Shown here: one piece after another, positions 34,101-47,954 of the stretch
Position numbering within the stretch: position 1 is the stretch's first letter
Layout: each line of letters opens with the position of its first letter
Assembly: GCA_035578175.1 (NCBI GenBank)
Contig: JAQMRL010000006.1
Coordinates: 28,894,393-28,958,392, forward strand
Direction: 5' to 3'
Origin: Catonia carolina
Lineage: Eukaryota; Arthropoda; Insecta; Hemiptera; Achilidae
DNA length: 64,000 nucleotides
The notes under the pieces: model-generated
Database searches by the model: none
What the model was told of the DNA's origin: nothing
The model's input: only the letters and a program-made list of their open reading frames with translations
Translations under genes and position numbers: made by a program

Positions 34101-37100
34101 GTTTTTGAGAAAATCGCAAAAAAGTGAAAAATGACAAGAATAAACTTCTACTTCCGGTTGACCGATTGTAATGAAAATGTTCGTGTCGGGTCCTCTAGTA
34201 GTACCTAACTTAAGTTTCAAGTTTCAACTTCGTCTGATTTTCCATTCTTGAGATACATACACACACATATACAAACACACAGGCCAACCGCTAAATAATT
34301 TTTTGGGGGCTCAGCGGGTCTGAAAACGTGTAGATCCGGTGAAAACTCGATTTTGAAAAACTGACATGAAAACAATACTTACCTTCCTAATATTCATATA
34401 GGCAAGAGAAAGTAAATACGCCAAGAGTGGAAGTTGCTAGTTTTAACTTTTGTTGACTATCATTCTGATTTGAATTTGTAAATTTTAAACCACGTCAATG
34501 AAAAATTACAGTACTATTTAAGTCTTTTGTAGACGTAGTCGGTGTTTGGCTACAGTGTTAGTTATTTCTGTTTAAATACAACTTACCAACGGCAAAAGGT
34601 AAAACCAAAAGTTCAATGAGATCAAAAATATTATTGTGTAATCTAAAACGAAATAAACCTTTAAAATGTCACTGAATCACTAACATTTTGCTTTTTGTAA
34701 TGCGCAAATTATGTGGGGGTGTTAAGATAAAATATGAATTGTATTGTTTAATAAACACTAATCCCACTCAAAATTTTACAGATTAAATTTATTTTATTTC
34801 AGATTATCACAAACATAAATTGAAGAATAAACAAAACCAATAACTTTTCAGACTATATAAAATATTTTTTTTTTTGTTATACGTAGGTTGAAAATTTAAT
34901 CGAATTTATTTCATATATAGTCTAAAATTTCATGTAATTTGAATGAAAGTTATTGCAGTTAACTAATTACATTTGTTTACAAATTGTTATGTATTTTATT
35001 TTAATAGAATTCACAAATTGTAAAATATACAAATATAAGCAAAAAAAATATGGATAGTAGCTACTGTCAAATTATTTAACTGCTCGCAAAAAATAAATTA
35101 TTCCAACTACTAAAAAATTAAAGGAGTACGTAGTTGTCACATATAAAAGATTTTTTCATATTTCCTTCAATATTAATTATTATTATTATTATTATTTATT
35201 ATTAATTATTTATTTTCTTATTCTTTCCTGTACAAATTTAAGTTGTAGTAATAATTCAAAAGGAAAAAATAATACAACTAATTTTTTTTTCTCTTTAATT
35301 CTTTATTTACAACTGTAAAATGTTACAACAAGCAAATGTGATGATTATCGTGATTATGTAAATGACATGATAGGCATGAGAGGGGTAGGGCCCCCATTGG
35401 TGCCTCCCCAAGAATGAAATGTGTATATCAAATTAGCATGTCTCTACTCCAGCGTCTTTTAAGGCGTCTAGGAGGATTGTCAGGTAAATGGACGGAGGAA
35501 AGTGAACGCACCAGGGGGTTCTCGTGATCGTGTGACTTGTCGTGAAAGCGTTTGTATAGGTATTCAATGGAATTTTGTACAAGTGGTGTTTTCAAATCTG
35601 TATGTAAGGTTTTGTTGCTAACGTAAAGAGGTGCTTTTGCTATAAGGCGTAATGTTTTGACTGGAATGCTTGAATTCGTTGCAAGTTAGAGGGTTTGGTT
35701 GAACCGTAGATTTGGGATCCGTAGGTCCAAATAGGTTTCAAAAGAGAACAATATATGCGTAATTTTTGTGCCATTGGTAATTTTGATCGTTTGTGAAGTA
35801 GGGAATATAGAAGTTTAAGTCGGGAATTCAGTAATAAACGTTTCCGTTTGATATGTGTGCTCCAAGTTAGTCGTTTATCAAAAGTCAGACCGAGATACTT
35901 GACCGTATCTGTTTTTGTGAGAGGTTCATTGTCTATGTATACTGGTGGGCAATCACCATGACCGAGTGTAAAAGTTACGTGAAGGGATTTTGTCGTATTA
36001 AGTTTTATTTTCCATGTTTTACACCATTCGTGTATAAGATTGAGATGATGTTGGAGTGTTAGTGAATTAATAACTAAATTAATGGGCAAATTTTCTTATT
36101 TTTGTAAAGTTTTTTTTTAATAATTTATGTTAACGTTGCATCAGCTACAACGGTCATTAGTGACGACGTTGGGGTGTGTAACTTTTGTACAATGGAGTAT
36201 GAAATAATTTTTTGTAACGTATGAAAATATGCCGTGCCTGAGTGGGATTCGAACCCAGGACCGCATGGTGAGAGGCGAGCACGTTACCAACTACGCCAAT
36301 GCGGCCGGCTTTTCTAAAGTTGTTTTCAATAGAAAATCACCGTAATTAAAACATCGAATTTTTTTTAGATTTTCTCGTAATTTTTTTCAATCAGTGTAGT
36401 AATTATACTGACATGTTACGAAAGATTAAGTGTCATAAATATCTGATACTTTTTTGCTGGCGGCCATTTTACTAGCAGCACTCCGAAATTTAATCCTCAA
36501 TTATAAATATTTCCCCAGTTTACATCAACCATTACAAAATTAATTGTTAAATACGGTTTTTCAGTAATTTTATTTTTTCTACAATACAGCAACTGTGAGC
36601 TATTACAAAATTAAGTAATTCTAATGAATTTCAGCTGTAAATATAGCCAATTAATTTTTATATAAAAATCTAGCAAAGGTGTGAATATGAAAATTAAATT
36701 TTGGTTGTAGTACTTAAGTTACAAAATTTTTCTTAGAATAAAAAAATTAAAAATATTAATAGCCAGTACGTCTTTCTCAACGAATTTCATGAAATTATTT
36801 AAGTTTTTAATTAATTGTGCATGTTCATTAATTCACAAAAATAGAACGCCGGGTAGACAGAATAAAGGATAAAAGCCTACAATTACCGAATGTAAGTCTT
36901 AGAATAGGGCTTAGAATCGGGCTGCAAAAAGAGCTTCAAAAACATCTAAAGTCACCTCATGCTAAAATGCATATTAAGGCTGCAATCTTAAAAAAATAAA
37001 ACTTTTTTTTCTAAGGGAGCATAACATTCCCAAAAATTTCAGCAGATATGGTGCCTATTCTATCATGTAAAGCATAAAAAATGTAGTAAATGAGGTGATC

Positions 37101-40100
37101 TAAAAAAAACGTAGAAGCTGTTTTGAGAAAATCGCAACAAGTGAAAAATGACACGAAAAAACTATTTCCGGTTGACCGATTTTGATGAAAATGTTCTTGT
37201 CGGGTCCTCTATTGATACAAAGAAATGTTTTACTGCAAACTCATATTACAGTGGTACCTAAGGTACCTAGCTTAAGATTTAAGTTTCAACTTTGTACGAT
37301 GTTCCGTTCTTGAGTTATTTTTTTCACACACATACCAATCGCTAAAAACATGTTTTTTGGGCTCAGGGGGTCTGAAAACGAGTATATCCGGTAAAAACTC
37401 GCTTTCGAAAAATTGATATGAAAACAATACTTTTCTTCCGATTTATTCATAAAGGCAAGAGAAAGCAAAAAGTTATAGATGATTACGATGGCTGTAATTA
37501 TTATCAATTTAAATGAATCAAATAAGTAAATATAATATTGTAAAGAGCTTTAAAAGTTCTTCTGTTACAGATTTATTAAGAATTTTGTAAATGGTCATCC
37601 GTCAATTGATATTACACAGACTGTAGGAACAGTAACTATGGTATAGCTTAACTGAAGAGTATTTTTGTTGCAGTGTTTAGGTAATCATGAATTTGATGAA
37701 GGTGTAGAGAACTTAGTTAAATTTTTGAAAAATACATCAATACCAGCTGTGGCTTGTAATTTAGATTTGACTGAAGAAGAGGATTTACAAATACCAGAAC
37801 TAACACCATCGATTGTATTGAATGTCAATGGAACCGAAATTGGGATAATTGGTTATGTTACACCACGAACCAAGGTATGAATACAAATAATTCATTAATT
37901 TCAATGTAACTAAACTAAACTTTTACCTTAAGTTGTTTGAAATAAAATAGAAAAACTTTTAAATTATCACATCTATATATTAATCGACTAAAAAAGAATT
38001 AATTCGGTATAAAATTTCAGCTAGAATATTCTAAAATTATTCTGGACAAAAAAATTATTAATTTGATCCAAAACAAGATTCTACGAACGATAATGTATTG
38101 CCCTTTTTACATCACAAATTCAATGTTGCACAGACTTACAAATCCCATACGTAATTGATGTAGCAAAACAACTGCGCGAGAACATGCATGATATTTGAAT
38201 TACATGACAATCCTCTTATACAAAACATGTATTGGTTAAGTCCCAGCTCCATGTAGTTGGAAGGAATGCAGTGCGTTGTTATAGTAGTGGGAGAATGAAT
38301 GAGTTAGTAGTGTTTCACAGCTGATGCATTTGTAGTGGTAGAGTGTACTAACTAGACTAAAAAAATATTCTTATCATCCAACGCATTAATTTAACAAATG
38401 CCTACCGGGTTATTAACCTGGTCGGATTCATAATATTTAACTTGCTAATTTATATCAAAATATATAAATAAATAAATGGAATAATTACAAACAAATGTGT
38501 TAAATATGGAAAGTTTGAAAATGAATGTTTTGCATCAGAATAATACAACAATCGTTCTCCCAGCATGCGTACCTCATTTAGTATACCTCACCCGTACCCT
38601 TCACTCCGCAAATACACGTAGCTTGGAATCGCAATGCACTAGGGATACCGGGTACTCAACACAGACGTTTAAAACGCCTCTGGCCAAGGGATCTTCTTGG
38701 CCACCTGTAGGAGTATTGTGATGACTGCACGCTCCTTTAAGTAAATCAAGTTTTGAAACATTAGCTTTACATTTAGAAATTGTTGTATTTAAATAATAAC
38801 AGATGCTAATTTCAATTCGAAGCGTCAAAAAAAAATTGATCCATAACTATCAGTTGGAAAAATATTCCTAAATTGCGATAATTTTCTGTTTGGGTTGTTG
38901 GTGTTTATTATGATGACTATAATAATGATTTTGTTTCCCAAAAATATTTTACATAAATTATGGATAACCTTACACTTTAGTAGGCAGGCGGAATGTTAAA
39001 TTCTTTGTACTCGATCGGCTAGTTCCTGGGCAACAAAAAATAATTCTGTTTCTTATCACATGGTCAACCAATTATATGACTACAGCACTTAAGAACAGAA
39101 GAGGTAAAGGTATAAAAACACTAGTCAGATTTATATCCTCTGAGCGTAATGAATTTCATTGTACAGTCAGACCCTGGGGGTGAATGAAGTGAATGTGTCA
39201 TTTGCAAGGTGCAAAGTAGACGCTTTCTTTTTAGAGGGTCTGACATGCTGATGAGCATACTTTTCCACTCATTGAAGAAGGCATGTTAAACCACCTCACT
39301 CTTCGTTTTACTTAGTAAAGCCTCTAGAGGTTCCAACCAGCCTTTCAGCTGATGACCTAAGTAACAACAACCTTGCATTATATTCATATATCTTAAGACA
39401 GAACAATTAAGTGCCTCTTTTTCCAAACATGAGGTCTTGCAGAATGAAAATACTAGGATGTGAGTTCACGGATATAAAGGTGTAATAATTTCCTTCGTGT
39501 GCTGCAAACCGATGTTAATGAGAAAATTCTGTAGAACAGAATTATTTTTATTCGACCAACCTCTTCCGCAAGCAAATAATGTTCGGTATCGTGGGCTGTA
39601 CTTTGAAAGACGGTTGTTTGGGACTATATAAATTTTATGTTTGTTCAATTCTTCAATTTAGTTTTGTGTTCTACTATAAGATATCATTTATCGGTCTCAA
39701 CCAATGAGGGCTGATTTCTACTTGCGCATACAGACAGTTTTATACTGAACTGGACACAGTCGTCCGCTAACTCGCAAACGCAAAATTACGCTCTCTGTGC
39801 AGTCTTACGCTTTTCCGCTTTCGCCCTAGTATTGGGAATTATCCGCGACCGCTAATTTGTTTTCTTTATATTATTTATGTGTATTTCTCTATTAAATTCA
39901 CGCATCGCTACATATTTAACGCGCTGGAGACACTCCAGAAAACTAACCGCGCAATTACAGTCCACTTCAAGATCTTCGGCAGCTCACCACTCATCGGAAG
40001 GCCACTGGTACCAGCTGGTAAGTCGCAGGACTTCTAAGGTGAGTGGAATTCAACTTTTTATTAATCGACAGTAAGCTGCTATACGCTCCGCCACTGACCC

Positions 40101-43100
40101 TATCAACGGTTGACGTGGAACATACACCTCAACCATAAGCGACAACTACTGGTAAATGACAGATTGAAACAATTATACAATTATACAATTATACTATATG
40201 CAAGAGTTCAAACCAATTGATGACTTCGAAACTTTTGACGTTCAAAGCAATACTCCAACCGATCTGGATGTATGTTAGTCAAATTGTTTTTCCACCAAAT
40301 CCGTCATTTATGTCGCAAATACAGCAATTCCAAAGTAAATTGTTGCGATTTATTAATAATTCCCCGAATCACATAACCAGTAGAACACAATACACGTTGA
40401 CATACGCGTCCCATATGTCAACGACACATTTCTGAAATAGAGCGGCATGTTTAGAGTCAGATTTCAAAATCATAATGATCCTTTAGTATGCAACATGAAT
40501 TATTTTTACCAACCAGGAATACACCAAAACCGACTTATACCCCGATGAAGTAGACATCCTACATTAACATAACTCTAATAGTTATATATAAAATTAATTA
40601 TGTTTTTAATCATCTCTGGAGCACTGTCACTGAATAATGTTTTCCTCAAAGCCAATGAAATGGCTTTTTTAAATAAATACACTCTGTGAAAATTTTTATT
40701 GGGTGTATTAATACATTGCAAAATAAATTCTTTAAACTGAATTATGTTTCGAAGTATTTATGTGACACTGAAATATAGAAAGAAGAAAAAAATTCTAACA
40801 TACCATGTTAAGGTGGAAACAAAAAAGTTGTATTAGAAAATCATATTTATCATTTCAGCAAAGTATTTCAGTAATGTACATTTTCAATTCTTTGTATCTA
40901 GAAATCCTAACAAATACCTAAGTTTTATAAAATAAGCTACCTTCCTCTTTTCAGTTTTTAACTATGAGGAGAATATCCAAATAAAAAATAATGAATGAAA
41001 GCGGCTACATTTTTAAAAGAATTAATCAACAAAGATAAGATACTTGGAAATATATAATAAATAAAATAATGAAATTTACTTTTTCACGGAATTTAAAACA
41101 ATATCTCATTTTTATTTAAGTAGGAATAAAGTTTTATTGTATTTCTTTCTCAAAAGTTGTTAACAGTTAATATAAACGGGCAACTGGGCGCCTGAAGCTA
41201 ATCTACAAATTGGTGACTTTACTAGAGTGAGCAAACATGTACGGAGATTGACAAAAGAATGAAATTCCCGTAGGCCTAAGGAATAGAAAACCAAGAATTC
41301 TTCATAATTTATGAGAAAAAATAATCATGAAACTGTTATTTTAATCAAGAATGTAGTTATTATAAGAATTTAATTTGAAAATAAATTCCAATTATATTAA
41401 TAAAGGATGAAAATATGTATTCAATTAAGTCTAAAAATTTGATAAAATTAAATTATCAATCAATAAATTTTTGTTGCAACCCAAAAAACCCTCCTTGGAC
41501 TTATATTATCTGATATATTTTAAACAAAATCATATTAAATGTACATAATAATTAATTAACTGTATTATTAGAATCAAATTACAACCGGTCGGTTTTTTCC
41601 AGTAAAATTTGATAAGTTATCGGCCCTGCAACCGATTTATTTAAGTGAAATTCAGAGTAGCATTCTGAGTCATTTACATTGAATATCGTAGCACTGCATT
41701 GATTTAAATTGAAACATATTCCATTAATATGTAGTGAATCTTGGTGCATACCTAATGAAGTACTCCACTGTGACTTAGACTTCTATAGTGAGAAAATAAC
41801 TTAGAAGTCAAAGAAGTAGGCCTACTTAAACAAGTTAGATATTCATTCATAGTCATCCGACTATAAATAGTGAAGAAGATAAAAGACTCAAAAAAGGAAA
41901 GAATGTTAGACCTTCTTTATCGGTTCAGTTGAATATTATAATATTTAAACATCCTTTAAAAATTGAAAAGAAATTAATTGCATTACGAATAAATAAATTT
42001 CAAACTATTTAACTGCCCATAACAGACAGGTGGGGTGACTAATTGTTTACACTCAATCTGTTCGCTGCAGCGGTAAATAAAAAAAAATATGTTTTTTATC
42101 ACATGCTCAGCCAATTAAATGACTTAATCATTTGAGAACAGAAGAAATAGAGGTGTAAAAGACACTAATCAGAGTTATCTCCTCTGAAAGGAATTTCATA
42201 TACAGCCAGACCCTGTGGTGAATGAAGTGAAGGCATTATTTGCAGAGTGGAAAATATGTGCTTTTCAGAGGGCCCGGCATGCTGATAAGCATACTTTTCC
42301 ACACAGTGAGGAAGGCCTGGCAAATCACTTCACTACTTGTTTTACTTAGTATTAAATCTCTACAGGTTCAAACCAGCTTTTCGGCTGATGACCTAAACAA
42401 CGAACTATTTAAATAATGTAATCATTAATTAACTCTTCTCCAAAATTACTATTCTTCGTACAATTAATTAATCTAAAGAAACTTTAAGAAAAAAGTGATT
42501 GAAATTCAACGGACACCTGTATAGAATAGATTTCAAACGGTCAACAAAACAATTTTTTAAGACACTAAAAAATAGACTTAAGGTATCGGATAGATGGTTC
42601 AAATAAGTCAGAAAGTAAATTGAGATAACCGGAGTACACCGAACCAAATTCAGACAACTAATTACGGACTTAAAGGGATTCCATGAAGAGCAAAAACAGA
42701 CCACACGGAGGACGGAAGAAAGAAAAAAGGCTCACTGTAGAGTGGACGAATGCTGAGAATGTGGGCTGCAAAAAGAACTTCCAAAAACGATTATTCAACT
42801 CACGTAGCCTAAAATTTTGGCCCTAGGCAAGGAAAAATTAATTAATCTAAAAACAAACAAAAATTAATCACAAGTTAATTTATGTGTTAGATGTTTATTC
42901 CACCTACTCATATTACAAGAAATCTGTTCTTCTCAACCTTAATAAAAAAAATCGTAAAAAACCAAGAAGAAAACCTCTTTATCATCTGCATAACCAGAAG
43001 ATAATACGGTAGAAACACTGCTGGTTCCGTCTTTTTTATGATACATTATAAATTTACAAAAAGTTTTATTAAACTATTTTTAAATAATTAAGTCACAATA

Positions 43101-46100
43101 ATCTTATCTTCTGATATAATAAAACCATTATATTTTCAGACAATTTCAAAATCTGGAAACGTAATATTTCTGGATGAGATTGCAAGTGTTAGTAGAGAAG
43201 TAGCAAAATTAAAGGCACAAGGTGTTAATATTTTAATCGCTTTAGGACATTCTGGTTTTGAAACGGATATAAAAATTGCTCAAGCTGTACCAGATCTTGA
43301 TTTAGTTATTGGTGGTCACAGCAATACTTTTCTTTACACAGGTAAGTTGAAATTTGATCATTTACAAAATTATTAGTTTCATTAATATTATCAAATTATT
43401 AATTAATTATATTTTTATCAAAGATTCATTTTTTTAAATCAGTGAATATTTTGTTCACGAAGATTGGTCGGTATTTGTACAATAAATTAACAAAATTAGC
43501 AATTAGCAACTGTCTGTTAGAAACTGTCTGCCCATAACAGACAGGTGGAGTGTCAAATTACTCAATCTGTTCGTTACAAGGCTAAAATAAATAGAACTTT
43601 TTCTTATCACATGGACAGCCAATTAAATGACTGGATCATTCAAGAACAGAAGTAGTAGACGTGTAAAATGCACTAATTAGAGTTGTCTCCTCTGAAAATA
43701 ATGAATTTCATTATACAGCCGGACCCTGTGGTGAATGAAGTGGTGTCATTTGCAGAGTGGAAAATATTTGTGCTTTTCAGAGGGCCTGACATGCTAAGCG
43801 TACTTTTCCACTCAGTGAGGAAGGCATGGAAAGCCACCTCACTCCTCATTTTACTTAGTAAAACCTCTAGAGGTTTAAACCAGCCTTTCGGCTGATGTTG
43901 ATGAAACAACATGTGCCGACTATTACACTGAAGATTGGGCACATCTCTGTTAAAACGTTCTCAATAATTTAGACTTTTATCGTCTTTGCTTAAAGTCTAT
44001 ATTTTCATTAAAAAAACCTGATTAAAAAAAAATTATTACACTTGTTAAAAAAATTACTTAACGCAATTAATTGCATTTACTAGGACTGGATTTTAGGAAA
44101 TACCACTCGCTCATTTACCTATCAGAGAAACTCGCAACGTGTTTACCAAAAGTTGCTATATGGACTTTTAGAACTGTACTTATATATCAAGATACATAAT
44201 TGACACAATTCCCTAACCATTATAAATAAATAACTAAAGTTTACAAGACCTAAACACCAAGTCAATGAATTTTTATAAGGACTTGATTCACTGCAATTCA
44301 GTTCGGTTTTTCAAGAAACCACCATCTAAAATAAGACTCCTTAATTTAAAAAACTTTGATCGGTAAGTATAAGTAAAGTAGGTTTTTTAACAAAACATGC
44401 GTTTTATTCTGATCAGAATTTTGAAATTCTGATTTTGAAAAGCTTACTCGATAGACGTTCTAAATTAAAGATGTCACACAAATTAACACTCTACAGGACA
44501 GTCTTAAGACCAATCTATGGAGTTCAACTTTGGAGTTCTGCAAAACCTTCACTCACGAAACGTATAAAAGCGATTCAGAACAAGATTCTACAAACGATAA
44601 CGCAATGCCCCTTTTACATCACAAACTCAATGTTGCACAAAGACTTACAAATCCCATACGTAATTGATGTCGCGAAACAGCTATATAATACGATGCATGA
44701 CAAATTTGAATTACATGACAACCCTCTTATACAAAACATGTACACTAGGGCAATACCGGGTGCTCAGTGCAGACGTTTGAAGCGTCTCTGGCCAAGGGAT
44801 CTTCTTAGCCAATTGTAGGACTGTGGTGATGACTGCACGCTCCTTCAAGTGAATCAAGTTTTGGACCATTAGCTTCAAATTTAGAAATTGTTGTATTAAT
44901 ATAATAACAGATACTAAATTTAAATTGAAAGTGTCAAAAAAAAAATTGAAATTATCTTCCATAGAAGATAAAATCTCTTTAAATATAATCTGTGTAGAAA
45001 TTAGACTTAACATTGTGTTGCGTAAATGACAAACCTAAAATTCCAATGTAAATTTAAGTAGTAATTTAACGTACAAATCACTTTTTTTAGTGAATACTAC
45101 ATTAGATTGTAAATAAAAATAAAATTGTATAAATTGTTTGTTAAAATAAAATCCAGTTTAGTGGATTCCAATCCCACTCAGATATGGCATATTTTCATAT
45201 AACATTTTACAAAAAATCATTTCATCCTCTATTGTATGAAGTTACACCCCAACGTCGTCGCTAATGACCGTTGCAGTTGATGCGACGTTAAATAAATAAA
45301 ATAATTGAAAAAAATTAATGTGTATGTATGTCTATTGAGTATGTCTATTTCTTTTTGGTCGCTGTACCAATACAGATTTATTTATTTATTTTTATTAAAT
45401 AAAACAAGTTGGTAACAAAAATACACCCTTTCATTGAGTAATTTTTATTGTAAACTACAATATCTTTCATTTAGCAGCCGAAGTTAGAATCTCGTGACCA
45501 GATCGTGCAAGAAGATGTAAGCGCACGGCAATTTTTTTTTATAATTGCATCCAGAAGTTTCCAGAAGGGACTACAGGACATGTCAAGATAAAACTGATAA
45601 GCTTAAATTTTAACACTACATTAAATTAATTACTTAACGATTCATTTATTACCCCTAATTATTTGCTTACTTCAATATATCATGTTATCCAACCATTTTC
45701 TCAAATAATACACAATTTGCCTCATTGTTTACTTAGAAGTTTATAATACGAGTATATTTCAACCAAAACCTATAGAAAGGAATTCTTGATCACAGGAAAA
45801 GTTTTATCATTCAAGTATTTTTCAGTTTATTTTACAAAATTAGATTACCACAACTTTTTAAAACTTGTGGGACTTTATAAATGTGTTCTCTAACTGCGTA
45901 AATAGATTTTTTTAAACAATAAAGTATTGTGATTATGATTCGATAGCAACTGTACATCTTGGTCACAGAACCTTCTTACAAATTTTAACTGTTACAAATA
46001 CATACAAGAAATAAGCTATATTATAATAATAATAATTAAAATTATGCACTAATATTATATTTTTTGTTATTTTCGTACAGGTAAAGATCGTCCTGATATT

Positions 46101-47908
46101 GAGAAACCAGTCGGATATTATCCAACAATTGTTACTCAATCATCTGGTAGAAAGGTACCAGTTGTCCAAGTATATGCTTACACAAAATATCTTGGAAATT
46201 TATTAATTGATTTTAGAGATGATGGTGAAATGATATATACAGAAGGAAATCCGATACTTCTTAACCATAAATTTGAACAAGGTTAGTACTACCAATTTTG
46301 TACCATTTAATATGGCTTATACAAAGTTAAAATGTCTGTAGTCAATGCAAAATGGTGGAAAGTCATAAAGAATAGCGTCCATCATACACAATGGTTCTTG
46401 CGTTCATAATGGTTGGTAATTATAGTATTGTAACCGTCATCCCCTTTGATTAAGTACTGTGCTGCCGGCTACAAAGCTTCCGACGTAGCGACAGAGGGAA
46501 CAGCCAATAGTTCCGAAAGGGGCGGTAGGCCTGTGGCGGCGTACCGACAGAGGTCTTTGTCACTAAGGTCAACACCAATACCACAGCGCTCTCGGCGACT
46601 ATAAAAAGAGCGCTGGACTGAGCCAAGATATTCAATTCCGATCCAGACAGCAGACAAGATGTCCACCATCGGCACACGGCTACCGGACTCGAACGAAGGC
46701 TTATCGACGACCCCGCAAGAGAGAAGATGATGCTTCTGCTCGCCGACCCAACCGTGCAAGCCGTCAACCGGGACCGTCATCGCCCGCTGCCGCGAGCGAT
46801 ACCCACAGCGATCTCTCGACCGAACCATACGCCCACCGGATCCGACGAAGCAGCCACCAACACACTACTGGGAGGGAAGATAATGATGTCTCCGCTGGAC
46901 GATGACACGCCGTGTCGTCCAGCCCCTCGATCGCCACGATGAGTACGCCGGCGCTTCCCATCAAGACGACCACCGTTTTAACGGCTCTATTCAGGGCCAC
47001 CAAAAATTAGAGGTTTCAACTCGCCACTTAATGCCGCCATCCGGTGACAGTATATTTGTTATAAATTCGAGAAAAATAAATAAAGCTAATTGATTATTCC
47101 ATACCTCATATTGTGAAGATAATATCCTCACAAACTATCGTACATTTAACAAGATACACAAAATTAATTTTCTTCGGTTAGAAATTTATAGTATTATTTA
47201 GTATTATTTAAATATTATATTTATTACGAAGAATTTTTATTATTCGAAGAAATGTGATTAAATTTCTAATAAAAAAATGACCGAGTTTGATACCAAAACG
47301 CTCAAATTCTGATAACTATAGGTAGGCGGTATTGTACTTTATGACTGTTATCAATACCTTTGATAAATCTGAATTTTAAACATTATTATTCCATACAATT
47401 ATGACATTTCACAAGAATTTGTTCGTTATTCCATAAGAATGTCCAGTAAATATATAATGGGTCTCGAATTAGTAAAAAATTGGTCCCATTTGTTTTTAAT
47501 ACGACTGATTTAGCGATATTTGAACAGAAAACTAAGGTGCTTATTAAATACAATAATTTTAAATAATATTGTTTTCTGCTAATGTATATTTTTTATTTTA
47601 TTTCTCACAGCTCCTTTTTATTATTTACGTGGTTTTCTTTTATATTTTTCTTTATTTCTTAATTGAAATAACGAATTATTATTAGACCTGACAGGGATCG
47701 AACTCGGTACACCAAGAATCCACAGCACCAAAAAAACCGTTCGAAGAACGGGTAATTTAGCTAGTTATTTAATAAAATACCAAAATAATAATAATAATAA
47801 TAATAACAACAATAATAACACGAATAATATAATAAATAAATATCAAATTAATTACTGTAGGCTATGTATATAATCATATCAAACGAGAAGTAATCAGTAA
47901 AGTTGTAA

Positions 47909-47954
<46 letters not shown>

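Larger units (their letters stand above)
25760..37673. other. Intron 2 (11.9 kb)
   Basis: The longest intron. It holds family E, a mariner fold-back relic, five family B pieces, Jockey relics, a tandem dimer and three SINE1 copies, listed separately. Stretches 25760-26173, 28070-28851, 29794-30784, 31327-32277, 33335-33879, 34415-35277 and 36322-36899 are A+T-rich with nothing recognised, apart from a short ATT tract near 35176-35210. Acceptor tttttgttgcag. Confidence 0.85.
37875..43139. other. Intron 3 (5.3 kb)
   Basis: Holds Jockey relics, a small inverted-repeat insertion, two family A copies and a LINE relic, listed separately. 40690-42000 and 42840-43139 are A+T-rich with nothing recognised. 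Acceptor tattttcag. Confidence 0.85.
43342..46080. other. Intron 4 (2.7 kb)
   Basis: Holds a family A copy, a Jockey relic and a SINE1 fragment. 43916-44424 and 45306-46080 are A+T-rich with nothing recognised. Acceptor ttttcgtacag. Confidence 0.85.

Noticed and set aside
46450..47003. Overlapping 71-119-codon frames in the GC-rich block
   Set aside because: Frames stay open on both strands because stop codons are rare in GC-rich DNA; none has a motif.
47693..47705. Possible tRNA-like B box (minus strand gttcgatccctg)
   Set aside because: No A box or stem structure around it that I can support; too short to call.
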